This document shows, piece by piece, positions 55,366-64,000 of a DNA stretch of 64,000 bases. This stretch comes from Amycolatopsis sp. NBC_01488 (GTDB lineage: Bacteria > Actinomycetota > Actinomycetes > Mycobacteriales > Pseudonocardiaceae): positions 687,001 to 751,000 of the forward strand of contig NZ_CP109434.1 of assembly GCF_036227105.1 (NCBI RefSeq), in the 5' to 3' direction. The stretch's first letter is position 1. Each line of letters starts with the position of its first letter. The position numbers and the translations under genes are program-made. The notes below the pieces were generated by a model. The model saw only the letters and a program-made list of their open reading frames with translations, was not told the origin of the DNA and did not search any database.

Positions 55366-56771
55366 GGGACTGTTCCAAGATCGGTGTTTCCGGCCCGACA
55401 CGCCGGGCTGAGGTCTGGCGGGATGGGCACTGTGAGTGATGACATCGGAGCTTGTGAGTCCACGTAAGCGTGAGTCCGAGCCGGCGCGGGAGCTGTCGCC
55501 GGAGCAGGCCGCCGCGGCGGCGATGGTGGCCGAGGCGAAGGCTCGCGGGCTGGCACTGACCGGCCCGGACGGCCTGCTGAAGCTGTTCACCAAGAACGTG
55601 CTGGAAACCGCCCTCAACGAAGAGATGACCGAGCACCTCGGGCACGAGAAGAACCAGGCCGACCCGGGCCGTGAGTCGACGAACGTGCGCAACGGTGCAC
55701 GGCCGAAAACGGTGATCTCGGATGCCGCCGGCGAAGTTCAGATCGAGGTTCCGCGGGACCGGGAGAGCACGTTCGAGCCGCAGATCGTGAAGAAACGGCA
55801 ACGGCGGCTCACAGATGTGGACGAAATCGTGCTGTCGCTGTATGCGAAAGGGATGACCACCGGCGACATATCCGCGCATTTCGCCGAAATCTACGGAGCT
55901 TCGGTCAGCAAGGAGACGATCTCGCGGATCACCGACAAGGTTGTCGCCGAAATGAACGACTGGGCCAACCGCCCGCTCGACGCCGTGTACGCGGCGGTGT
56001 TCATCGACGCAATCCACGTCAAGGTCCGCGACGGGCAGGTCGCCAACCGGCCCGTCTACGCTGCCATCGGGGTCACCGTGGATGGCCGCAAGGACGTCCT
56101 GGGCCTGTGGATGGGCGCCGGTGGCGAGGGGGCAAAGTTCTGGATGAGCGTGCTGATCGACCTGAAGAACCGCGGCGTGGCCGACGTGTTCTTCCTCGTC
56201 TGTGACGGCCTCAAAGGGCTTCCCGATACGGTGGCGAACGTCTGGCCGAAAACTATTGTTCAAACCTGCATTGTCCACTTGATCCGGAACACCTTCCGGT
56301 TGGTTTCGAGTCGGGATTGGGACGCGGTGAAGCGGGACATCAAACCCGTCTACACTGCACCCAGTCCGGATGCCGCGGCTATCGCGATGGACGAACTCGA
56401 GGAGAAATGGAGGAAGAAGTACGGGGCAATGATCCGGCTCTGGCGCAACGCCTGGGAGGAGTTCATTCCGTTCCTCGATTACGACGTCGAGATCCGGACG
56501 ATGATCTGCTCGACGAACGCGATCGAATCATTGAATGCCCGTTATCGGCGGGCGATTCGTGCGCGGGGGCATTTCCCGACCGAGCAGGCCGCGATGAAGT
56601 GTCTGTATCTTGTGACCCGCAGCCTGGACCCGACCGGGACAGGCCGCGCCCGATGGACGATGCGCTGGAAACCAGTGATCAACGCGTTCGCCATCACCTT
56701 CGGTGACCGCTGGCCGGGAGCCGAGACCTACTGAACAACAACGCCGGAAACACCGATCACGGGATAGACCC
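55366..56771 (+). mobile_element. Complete IS256-family element
   Basis: The 1406-bp element has 29-bp imperfect inverted ends (55366-55394 and 56743-56771; the inner 16 bp GATCGGTGTTTCCGGC are perfect). It is flanked by an 8-bp duplication GACCGGAC at 55358-55365 and 56772-56779, as expected for the family. The left end is also found as a relic at 29321-29535. Confidence 0.92.
55439..56734 (+). CDS. IS256-family mutator-type transposase
   Basis: The product has 431 residues in a single frame. ELVSPRKRESEPARELSPEQ is the variable N-terminus. The catalytic region has Asp in AVFIDAIHVKVRDG, Asp in FFLVCDGLKGLPD and the C/H motif TCIVHLIRN, ending with TNAIESLNARYRRAI. The ATG at 55439 follows the ribosome-like sequence GTGAG. 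All parts are present, so the element may be active. Confidence 0.92.
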   Translation: MTSELVSPRKRESEPARELSPEQAAAAAMVAEAKARGLALTGPDGLLKLFTKNVLETALNEEMTEHLGHEKNQADPGRESTNVRNGARPKTVISDAAGEVQIEVPRDRESTFEPQIVKKRQRRLTDVDEIVLSLYAKGMTTGDISAHFAEIYGASVSKETISRITDKVVAEMNDWANRPLDAVYAAVFIDAIHVKVRDGQVANRPVYAAIGVTVDGRKDVLGLWMGAGGEGAKFWMSVLIDLKNRGVADVFFLVCDGLKGLPDTVANVWPKTIVQTCIVHLIRNTFRLVSSRDWDAVKRDIKPVYTAPSPDAAAIAMDELEEKWRKKYGAMIRLWRNAWEEFIPFLDYDVEIRTMICSTNAIESLNARYRRAIRARGHFPTEQAAMKCLYLVTRSLDPTGTGRARWTMRWKPVINAFAITFGDRWPGAETY

Positions 56772-56837
56772 GACCGGACCGCCTCGCGCAGCCGCGCGAC
56801 GCGGCTTCCGTCAGCGCAGGCTTCCCTCGGTGAAAGA

Positions 56838-57569
56838 TCAGGAGCCGGGACCGGAGTAGATTTCCGCCGCCGCGGGTTCCTTGATGGTGGTGGGTTTGTT
56901 CCAGTCCGTGTACTCGAGAGTGCCGCTCTTGGGATCCTGCATGCGCAGCAGGTAATGCGGTTCGTCGGCGGCCACCGTGGCGGTGCCGTCGGGGCTGGTG
57001 AAGTTCACTGCCCGCGTACCTGCGAATGTGGTCGGCCCGCCGGCCGTGAAGGTCGCCGCCGCGAGCTGGCCGACCGTGTTCTCGGTGAATGTCTTGTAAT
57101 CGAGGAAGGCCTTGAAGGCATCAGCGATACCCGCGCCTATCTTGGCCGTCGACGGGACCCACTTACCGGTCAGCTGCTTAGCCGCCGACGCCGGGATACC
57201 GGACTTCTTCACCACCGAGGCGGTGAAGCGGAAGTAGTACTTGTCCCCGACGCGGAGCGCGGGGATCTCGAGACCGTCCTGCGTGACGGTGCCGCTCGCG
57301 CTGTCCTGGTTGAGCTGCACGTCGAGGGTGACGTTGCCGCCCTCGACGATGGCGCCCCTGACGTGCACGGCCGAGGACTGCTTGGCGGCGGCGACCACGG
57401 CGGCGCCGGCCTGGGCAGCATCGAGGGCGGCTGGGGCGGCTGTCGTGGACCCCACGGCGGCGGCCTCAGGGGTCGGCGCCTCCGCGGTGGCGGACGAGCC
57501 GGAGCAGGCAGTACAGGCAAGTGTGACGGCTCCGGCCGCGACGAGTGCGGCCAGGTGAGATCGAGGCAT
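56838..57569 (-). CDS. LppX/LprG-like lipoprotein
   Basis: The product has 243 residues. The lipobox AVTLACTACSG gives a lipid-anchored protein. The mature part has a Thr/Ala/Pro linker and then a half-barrel pattern (VHVRGAIVEGGNVTLDVQLN, LRVGDKYYFRF, EPHYLLRMQDPKSGTLEYTD) typical of the LppX_LprAFG family that carries lipids between membrane and cell envelope. It is monocistronic on the minus strand. Confidence 0.8.
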   Translation of the reverse strand: MPRSHLAALVAAGAVTLACTACSGSSATAEAPTPEAAAVGSTTAAPAALDAAQAGAAVVAAAKQSSAVHVRGAIVEGGNVTLDVQLNQDSASGTVTQDGLEIPALRVGDKYYFRFTASVVKKSGIPASAAKQLTGKWVPSTAKIGAGIADAFKAFLDYKTFTENTVGQLAAATFTAGGPTTFAGTRAVNFTSPDGTATVAADEPHYLLRMQDPKSGTLEYTDWNKPTTIKEPAAAEIYSGPGS

Positions 57570-58009
57570 GGCGGAAATCCGTTCACGAAGGCCCGGACAC
57601 CCCGGACTCAGACGAGTATCGACCGACGGGGTGATCCGTTACAGACCGAGCCTGCGACCTCGCCGACCCGCCCCGATCGGCGAAGCCGCGGTTCACGGAC
57701 CCGGCGCCCGAGGGTCCCGACCTCCGACACGTACGCGCTGGACGGTATTTCCGGTGCAGGCGGGTTGTCCCCGCAGGCCGGATCCGTCGCAACGTAGTCC
57801 AGTCCCGCGCCCGGCACCGGGCGCAGCCGGGCTGGATCAGCAAGTCCTGCCTGGTCGATCCGGTGGCCCGCAAGTTCCCCGCCGGCACCACGACGAACCA
57901 GGACAAACGTTCCGTGCCGGACGCCGACAGCTTCGCCAGACCCCTGGGCAACCGCCAGGCCGTCGGCGGTGAGAACGTCCCCAAGACCGTCGGCATGACA
58001 CCGGCGCTC
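57570..58009. other. Intergenic, no gene assigned
   Basis: A plus-strand frame near 57820-58000 (ISKSCLVDPVARKFPAGTTT, later QAVGGENVPKTVGMTPALLS) reads like decayed coding sequence without a start. Nothing else is recognised. Confidence 0.45.
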
Positions 58010-58864
58010 TTATCGATCTGTCTTGCCGTTGCCTCCTGATTCAATTTCTTCCAGAAGCTCTTCGGCGTCGACGTCACCCCAGGATGCGGCAGTGGAAAGT
58101 ATGATCCGAGCTTCATCTTCGCGACCCAGCTCGACCAGGAACGAGCCCAGCTCATATCCCCATCCCGGCTCGTCGCGCTCCTTCGCAAGCCGAAATTCGC
58201 GCTCGGCACCGATTAGGTCTTCTCGCTTCTCCCAGAGAAACAAGGCGTAGTTCTGGTGCACCTTGCGGGCTTCCAGACCCACAGCTTCCTGGAACTTGTC
58301 CTCAGCCTCGTCAAGCCGGCCCTGCTCGGCGTAGACGTTGGCCAAGGCCACATAGGTACTGGGCTGGTCCCTGCTCAGGTGACGCAGCGCCAGCCGCTCT
58401 GCCGTGTCGAGATCACCCAAGTCGTCGAAGTACAACGAAACCAGGTTCGCCGCGGCCAAGCTGTCACCTTCCGCGATCGCTCGCTGAAGAATATCGATGG
58501 CTTCAGCATATCGCTCCCGGCTCCGAAGAAAAACGCCGTAGTCGTTCAGAGCGTCTTTGTCTCCCGCATCGACCGCCTGCCGATACGACGACTCGGCCAA
58601 TTCGTCGTCTTCAAGATCATCCGCAACGTCGCCGAGCAGGCCAGCCAAGTTCGTCTGCCCGTTGGCAACAGCATCGACGAGCACCTGCTTGGCATCTTCG
58701 AGGTCACCGGTCTCCATGAGCGTCAAGGCCAGCAGACGGTCAGCGTCCGGCTCGTGCGCTGCGACGGCCTCGCGGAGGACCGGCACCGCCTCCTCGTGAC
58801 GGTCCTCCTCTCGCAACGCTGCACCCTGCGCAGTGAGAGTCCGGGCGTCTTCATTGCTGCTCAT
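58010..58864 (-). CDS. TPR-repeat protein, candidate immunity/partner of the RHS protein
   Basis: The product has 284 residues, strongly acidic and leucine-rich, made of TPR/Sel1-like helical repeats (LTAQGAALREEDRHEEAVPV, NDYGVFLRSRERYAEAIDIL, ANVYAEQGRLDEAEDKFQEA). There is no signal peptide. The ATG at 58864 has AGGA upstream and follows the RHS stop by 26 bases, the usual place for an immunity gene. Its GC content is lower than that of flanking genes. A scaffold role is equally possible. Confidence 0.75.
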   Translation of the reverse strand: MSSNEDARTLTAQGAALREEDRHEEAVPVLREAVAAHEPDADRLLALTLMETGDLEDAKQVLVDAVANGQTNLAGLLGDVADDLEDDELAESSYRQAVDAGDKDALNDYGVFLRSRERYAEAIDILQRAIAEGDSLAAANLVSLYFDDLGDLDTAERLALRHLSRDQPSTYVALANVYAEQGRLDEAEDKFQEAVGLEARKVHQNYALFLWEKREDLIGAEREFRLAKERDEPGWGYELGSFLVELGREDEARIILSTAASWGDVDAEELLEEIESGGNGKTDR

Positions 58865-58890
58865 GTTGTTCCTGTCGATGTAGGTAAAGG

Positions 58891-61800
58891 CTAGAAGGCA
58901 ATCGCGCAGAGCGGTAGTGCGGGACCGCAGGCGGGCGAGGCGAGTTTACCCAACCACCAAAGTATGCCAATCCCGGCCAGGCCCGCTCCGGCGCGGCCCC
59001 AGCCCCCCGAGTCTTCGGGTTTGGACCAGCGCGGCACAGTGCTGCGATAGCTTCCGCGGTTGAGCGAAGGAGAATCGCGCATCAGCTCGCGATTACGCAA
59101 GGACAAACCCCCGCCGTGGAGCCGCGCGAACGATCCTTGCTGCCCCTTCTTGGGGTTGCCGAACTTGTTGGGATTCAACGGGATGTTACGACGGCCGCCA
59201 TGGCGGTTTCCTTTGGCATGCTTGTCCGAAGTGCGCTTCTTCGCCTTTCGGTGGCCCTTGCGGCCCTGCTGGTTGAGACCGTTGTCGTCCCCGTTTTTGG
59301 GCCGCATGCCGTCGGTGTCGGTGGCGTTGATCGGGTCGGCGTTGACGTAGTCGTAGTCGTTGGCCGAGCCGCCGTCCACCGGGTCGACGGAGAGGAATCG
59401 TCCGAGTGCCGGGATGTAGGGACGTGCGCCCATCTGTACCAGTGCCAGGCCGCCGGCGTGTTCGTAGGGACGCTGGTGGGTGCCGAGCCAGCCGTAGTCC
59501 ATTGCCCCCGGCTGGTTGTCTGGGACGTTGTCCTTATCGGTGTTCCCGCTGGTGGTCAGCGGCTCGCCGTAGGGCGTGTAGGTCCGCAGCGCGCCAACCT
59601 GATGGCCGCTGCTGTCGGTGGTGAGAACAAGGTCACCGCGGATGCTGGATGCGTCCCAGGTGGCTGCAGCGCCGTCGTAGCGTGCCGTGTAGACGACACC
59701 CCCGGGCAAGCTGAAAGTACGGCTGAGCAGCCGCTTGTCGGCGGTTGCGAGTGTCAGCGATGCGGAGTCCCCGTCACCGAGGTAGGAGTACAGCAGATCG
59801 GTGGCGGTGTCGCCCTGCGCGACGTTGCGCCTGATGATCCGGTTCGTGGCATCGCGGACGTAGGCGACGTCGGCGCTTGCGGCGCCGGTGACGCGCACGG
59901 TGAGGTTGCGGTTGTCGCTGTCCCAGCCGAGGGAGGTCGTCCCGCTGGGTGTCGTGAGCTGGGTGGTGTTGCCGTGGGTGTCGTAGCTGACCGCGCTGAT
60001 CGTGGTCGCTCCGGCGACGGCAAGCAAGCGGTCGGCGTTGTCGTAGCAGTAACCGGTTTCCGCGGTCCCGGCGCTGGTCTGGTCGAGCAGGCGGACTCGG
60101 TTGGTGTTGAGACCCGCGTTGCTCGCGCTGCCCGTGGGGCAAGTCGCAGCGGTCGGTGAGGTGAAGTCATAGGTGTAGTGGTGCCCGGTGACGTAGGCCT
60201 CGGCGAGCCGGCCCGCCGTGTCGTACACGTAGTTCGGCCCGTCGGGGCGAGCGTCGACGCCGCCGAGGGATTCGTCGACGACGGTGCCCGCCCGACTCCG
60301 GGCAACCTGGGCCACAGTCGTGGCGCCGTCGGCGCTCTTCCACGTCAGGCTCGTTTCCTGTCCCGCGGCGTTGCGGCCGACGCTGCTCAGGCTCATACCG
60401 TTGGCGTAGGTGACGGAAGCCAGCTCGCCGGCGCTGTCGTAAGTCGTCGTGGCCAGCGTCGCCGTGCCGTGGGTGACCGTGGTCGGACGGCCCGCGTCGT
60501 CGTAGCCGAACGTCGTGACCTGCGGGGTGTCAGCGGCGTTGGGCGGGGTCACCTTCTGCTGGCTGACCCGTCCCACGACGTCGTAGGTGGTGTCGGTCCG
60601 AGTGCCGTGGACGTCGGTGTACGCGACCACGCGTCCGAGAAAGTCCGACGTGGCCGTGACAGTGCCGAAATTGTCGCTGATCGAGGTGGTCAGCGGATCA
60701 CCGCCGACGGCGTAGTTGTGGGTGACGGTGCGTTCACCACTGGTCGGGTTCGCGGGGCTCTTCACCACCGTGACCCGGTCCCGGGCGTCGTAGGTGGTGC
60801 AGACCCAGTCCCCACTGGTGGCCTGAGCAACAATTCTGCCCGACGCGTCGTAGACGTTCTCGTCGGTACGTGCCGTCCCCGACGCCGGTGTGGGCGAGGT
60901 CAGCAGCTTGGGCTGGCCGCCCTGGTTCACCGCGGGACTGCCGGCGACGCAGGGGTTCGTGCGGGTCTCGGTGTCGCCGTAGTACGCCGTGGCCGTGGCT
61001 GCGCCGTTCGGGGCGCTCCGCGTGGTCGCACGAAGGTAGCCCGTGCCCGGCGCTTCGTAGGCCGAGGCTGTGGTGAGGCGGCCGGCCCCGGCGCCGGTGG
61101 AGACACTGGTGGCTGCTCCGAAGACAGGATCGAGCCCGTTCTGGCCGTACTGCGTGCTGGAGATCTTGTCCGGCACGCCATCGGACTCGGACTCCACTGT
61201 GGACGTGGCCAGTCCGTAGCGCGGTCGCAGCTGGGTGCCGGGGACGAGCTCCTGGGTGCCGCTGGGGGTGGTCCAATTGAGGTCAAGTTTGGCGTAGCCG
61301 CCGTTGTCGTAGTAGTCGATGCGGATTTTCTTGGCCTGGCCGGGGGTGTCGCTGTGTACGGTGGCTTGGCGCCAGGCGGGGTTGCTGATCTGCCAGTAGT
61401 CCATGACGAGCTGGTCGTCGATCCACATGCGGATGCCGTCATCGACGTAGGCACGCAGGGTGTAGTCCCCAGAGGCAGGGAAAGCGATCTCACCAGTCAG
61501 CCGCAGGGAGAAGCCGTCACTGGAGACGCCGGGGGTGACGTCGTTGCTGTACTCCCACGGGCTCTTGAGCGTGCCGTCGGTGGTGCCGATGCCCGTGGTG
61601 TAAGCCTTCGGGGCTCCGGTCAAGGTCAGGTTGTCGTACCAGGACGCAGAGAGGCCGTTGATGCCCTCGTCGTAGCCGGTGTGGGAATGTCCGACCGTGC
61701 CCGCGCACGCAGCCGTCGGGAGTTGACCGGCGAAGCAAGAGGCGGGCGCAGGGCCGTAGCTGTCGGTGGGCCGGTCGGCGTAGTCGTAGACCGTGGTCGA

Positions 61801-64000
61801 CACCCGGTTGGCTGTATCGGTCGAGGTCAGTTCCTGGTCCTTGACGTTCCAGGTTTCGCTGGTGGTGCGGCCGGTCGCGTCGGTGGTGGACAGGGCGCGG
61901 TCGGCGTCGTCATAGGTCACCTTGGAGTAGAAGCCGGTGGCCGGGTTGATGCCGGCGACGTCGACGAAGGTCTGGCGGTTCGCCGGGTCGTATCGATAGG
62001 TCCGGCCGGAGCGAGGCTGACCGATGGCGGGAACGGCGAAGCTGACGCCGCCGGCCTTCGGCTTCGTGGACGTGTCGTAGCTGATAGTCGTGGTCAGGTC
62101 ACCCGCGTTGGCGTTGCGGTTGGCCGGGTCGGCGGCGATCCAGTCGTTGGCGACGCTGTCGCGGGTGCCGGCGAGGAGGCCTTGGGCGTTGTAGCCGTAG
62201 TCGGTGATCTCTGAGCCCGGGTCCTCGATTCGCCCGAGGCCCAGCGTGCCGGTGCCGGTGTACCAGAGGCGGGTCTCCGTCCCGTCCCAGTAGCTGATGC
62301 GGCACAGCATCTGCGACGGCGGCAGCGCGGCGGCGCCCGACGGCGGGGTGACACCGCCGTAGCAGTCATCACCTGGGCGGTTGTAGTGCAGCACGTGCGA
62401 GCGGCCAGAGACCGGATCCTTGATCTCCCACAGACGTGACGGCGTGCCGTCATAGAGGTATTGCAACGTCGCCGGTTTCCGGCCGTCGAGCACGCTGGTC
62501 TGCGTCTCCAGCTTGCCGTCGGACCGGAAGACGTAAATCGCGCCGCCTTCGTTCAGGGTGACCTTGCCGGCGGTGTCGAGGGCAATGGTGCCGTCTTCGT
62601 TGTCCGGTGCGGTGTAGCCGCCGGTGCTCTTCTTGGTCCACGTGTGCTTGGCGCCGGTGGCGTCGGTAAGCACGATGTTCTGGTCGGTGATCTTGGCTTC
62701 GGTGTAGCTCGAGCCGTCGCCGTCCAGGTCCGCCGACAGCGTCCACCCCTGGGGCAGGACCGGCAGATCCGAGGTGAACAGCCAGTCGGCCGGCACGATC
62801 TGCGGTGCGACGGTCGTGTTGTCGGTGGTGCGGACGAACAGGCGCATCTTCGCCGCGCCGGTCGCTTCGGCGTTCTCCACCTTGATCGGCACGCGTTGCC
62901 CGGCGGTGAGCGAGACGCCGGTGGCCTGGGTCCAGTTCAGGTCGCTGGCGGTGTTGACCTCGTAAACCTTGGCGTTATTGATCCACACGGTGCCACCGTC
63001 GTCGTGGACACCGGCGAACTGGTAGGTCCCGGTGACCGGCGCCTGGAAGAAGCCCTCCCAGCGGGCCACGAACCAGTCCGCGGGCAGGGCCGGCGCGAAC
63101 GGCGAGTCAGTTCCCCAGTCGACGTTCACCTGCGGCTCGGTACGCACCAGCACCGGCTGCTGGGCGTCGTTGATGATGCCGTTGTGGGACAGGTCGACGA
63201 AGTAGGACGCCTTGAGGCCCTTGTTCTCGACTTGCTGGGAGTTGTAGGTGAAGCTCAGCCCGGCATTGCCGCCGACCGTGGTGAAGGTGGGCGTTTGTTC
63301 GGCGGTCGAGACGTTGCCGTTGGCCAGGTTCACGCTGATCGGTCCAGCACTGTCCACCGGCGACGGGCCGTGATCGCCGATCCGCTGATCGATCTTGAAG
63401 TGACCGACCCAGGCGGGGGTGATCGTCGTGGTGCCGCTGTAGGTCATCGCCTGCCAGGTGTAGGCGACGCCGTCCTGCAGAATGCCGGCCGGGACCGTCC
63501 AGGTCGGCGTCGTCAGGCAGCCGGATTCGACGACGACACCGGACTTGGCGTCGGCGCCGGTGGCGATGCGGAAGCAGTACCTCACCGCGTCGCCGTCAGG
63601 GTCGGTGACCGGCGCGACCGACAGCGTCGGCGTGAGCGACGTCGACACGGTCCCGTCCGCCGGGCCTGCCAAGGTCGTGGCGGGGGCCGGGGTACCGGTG
63701 TCGACGGTGAGGGTGGCGTTCAGGTTCTTGTACGTCCAGGTACCGGGGTTGTCGGACCCGATCAACATGAAGGAGACGTTGGCATCACGAGCGGTGACTC
63801 GGGCGCGTAGGAAATCGGTGAACGCTTGGCTGGAGAACGAGCCGACGTCCCCGACCAGGGCACTGGCCAGGAACGGGCCGACGCCGTTGTAGTTGTTGTC
63901 CGAGGCGTGGTAGAGGTTGGTGTTCCAGGTCTTGACCGACCCGACGACGCTGGTGTTGCGGGTGACGTCCATCGTCGCGCCGACCACGGTCTTGCCCCAC
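58891..64000 (-). CDS. Giant RHS-repeat/PA14 polymorphic toxin-like protein (N-terminus beyond right edge)
   Basis: At least 1700 residues. In order: a DNRLRE-like beta domain (SVVGSVKTWNTNLYHASDNN), a Fn3-like segment, a PA14 domain (DWFVARWEGFFQAPVTGTYQ), a DUF6531-like region, a second PA14 domain (LRAYVDDGIRMWIDDQLVMD), many RHS YD repeats (YDTHGNTTQLTTPSG), and the core-closing motif LGRFLSVDPVDGGSANDYDY. After NATDTDG comes a unique 138-residue tail: a Lys/Arg/His-rich block and a final hydrophobic helix (AGLAGIGILWWLGKLA). It should be secreted as a cocoon-type toxin carrier. The open frame continues past 64000. Confidence 0.85.
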   Translation of the reverse strand, partial: WGKTVVGATMDVTRNTSVVGSVKTWNTNLYHASDNNYNGVGPFLASALVGDVGSFSSQAFTDFLRARVTARDANVSFMLIGSDNPGTWTYKNLNATLTVDTGTPAPATTLAGPADGTVSTSLTPTLSVAPVTDPDGDAVRYCFRIATGADAKSGVVVESGCLTTPTWTVPAGILQDGVAYTWQAMTYSGTTTITPAWVGHFKIDQRIGDHGPSPVDSAGPISVNLANGNVSTAEQTPTFTTVGGNAGLSFTYNSQQVENKGLKASYFVDLSHNGIINDAQQPVLVRTEPQVNVDWGTDSPFAPALPADWFVARWEGFFQAPVTGTYQFAGVHDDGGTVWINNAKVYEVNTASDLNWTQATGVSLTAGQRVPIKVENAEATGAAKMRLFVRTTDNTTVAPQIVPADWLFTSDLPVLPQGWTLSADLDGDGSSYTEAKITDQNIVLTDATGAKHTWTKKSTGGYTAPDNEDGTIALDTAGKVTLNEGGAIYVFRSDGKLETQTSVLDGRKPATLQYLYDGTPSRLWEIKDPVSGRSHVLHYNRPGDDCYGGVTPPSGAAALPPSQMLCRISYWDGTETRLWYTGTGTLGLGRIEDPGSEITDYGYNAQGLLAGTRDSVANDWIAADPANRNANAGDLTTTISYDTSTKPKAGGVSFAVPAIGQPRSGRTYRYDPANRQTFVDVAGINPATGFYSKVTYDDADRALSTTDATGRTTSETWNVKDQELTSTDTANRVSTTVYDYADRPTDSYGPAPASCFAGQLPTAACAGTVGHSHTGYDEGINGLSASWYDNLTLTGAPKAYTTGIGTTDGTLKSPWEYSNDVTPGVSSDGFSLRLTGEIAFPASGDYTLRAYVDDGIRMWIDDQLVMDYWQISNPAWRQATVHSDTPGQAKKIRIDYYDNGGYAKLDLNWTTPSGTQELVPGTQLRPRYGLATSTVESESDGVPDKISSTQYGQNGLDPVFGAATSVSTGAGAGRLTTASAYEAPGTGYLRATTRSAPNGAATATAYYGDTETRTNPCVAGSPAVNQGGQPKLLTSPTPASGTARTDENVYDASGRIVAQATSGDWVCTTYDARDRVTVVKSPANPTSGERTVTHNYAVGGDPLTTSISDNFGTVTATSDFLGRVVAYTDVHGTRTDTTYDVVGRVSQQKVTPPNAADTPQVTTFGYDDAGRPTTVTHGTATLATTTYDSAGELASVTYANGMSLSSVGRNAAGQETSLTWKSADGATTVAQVARSRAGTVVDESLGGVDARPDGPNYVYDTAGRLAEAYVTGHHYTYDFTSPTAATCPTGSASNAGLNTNRVRLLDQTSAGTAETGYCYDNADRLLAVAGATTISAVSYDTHGNTTQLTTPSGTTSLGWDSDNRNLTVRVTGAASADVAYVRDATNRIIRRNVAQGDTATDLLYSYLGDGDSASLTLATADKRLLSRTFSLPGGVVYTARYDGAAATWDASSIRGDLVLTTDSSGHQVGALRTYTPYGEPLTTSGNTDKDNVPDNQPGAMDYGWLGTHQRPYEHAGGLALVQMGARPYIPALGRFLSVDPVDGGSANDYDYVNADPINATDTDGMRPKNGDDNGLNQQGRKGHRKAKKRTSDKHAKGNRHGGRRNIPLNPNKFGNPKKGQQGSFARLHGGGLSLRNRELMRDSPSLNRGSYRSTVPRWSKPEDSGGWGRAGAGLAGIGILWWLGKLASPACGPALPLCAIAF

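Overview
The window is high-GC actinobacterial chromosome, most likely Pseudonocardiaceae (Amycolatopsis-like). This rests on codon bias, GTG/TTG starts, an iniBAC-type operon, conservon-type GTPase/P450 genes and the relatedness of the integrases. The genus is an inference; no 16S rRNA is present.

Positions 1-27700 are ordinary chromosome. They hold a lipoprotein start, a Gfo/Idh/MocA oxidoreductase, a PPOX-fold flavin protein, and an acyl-CoA ligase-TetR operon with a perfect 20-bp palindromic operator. A decayed HxlR/RidA divergent pair follows. Next is an iniB-iniA-iniC operon read leftward, facing an Hsp70-like membrane protein and a large ATPase-LuxR regulator that resembles mycobacterial IniR. 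Then come a secreted beta-helix/FN3 protein, a molybdopterin oxidoreductase with its flavin reductase, a pentapeptide protein, and a redox signalling operon. In that operon RNase Z is followed by a receiver-thioredoxin-reductase fusion, a CNB-domain histidine kinase and a carboxylesterase. An HdeD-like protein and a ricin-lectin/beta-helix secreted protein close the region.

Positions 27728-40838 form a tRNA-Ala(GGC)-integrated genomic island of about 13.1 kb, bounded by a perfect 43-bp att repeat. It holds a tyrosine integrase, IS remnants, and a CdiA-type polymorphic toxin split by an IS5-family element whose candidate immunity gene is intact. It also holds a dead trypsin-like protein with FG-GAP repeats, secreted or lipoprotein genes, and an OGG-fold glycosylase.

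Positions 40839-51700 are accessory and eroded. They contain an excisionase-like gene, an orphan Imm7 beside a frameshifted toxin end, and many truncated or frameshifted genes (ANTAR, LigD polymerase domain, SRAP, NTF2-like, enoyl-CoA hydratase, MFS). Intact SDR/TetR and FAD-monooxygenase/ABM/TetR units sit among them, the latter with twin operators. A second tyrosine integrase ends the stretch and abuts a 5'-truncated conservon (cvnD-like GTPase plus a P450 lacking ExxR).

Positions 53600-64000 hold a frameshifted methyltransferase, a trypsin gene cut by a complete IS256-family element with an 8-bp target duplication, a lipoprotein, and a large RHS/PA14 protein running off the right edge. The RHS protein ends in an unrecognised 138-residue tail and is followed at once by a TPR gene that may be its immunity or partner protein.
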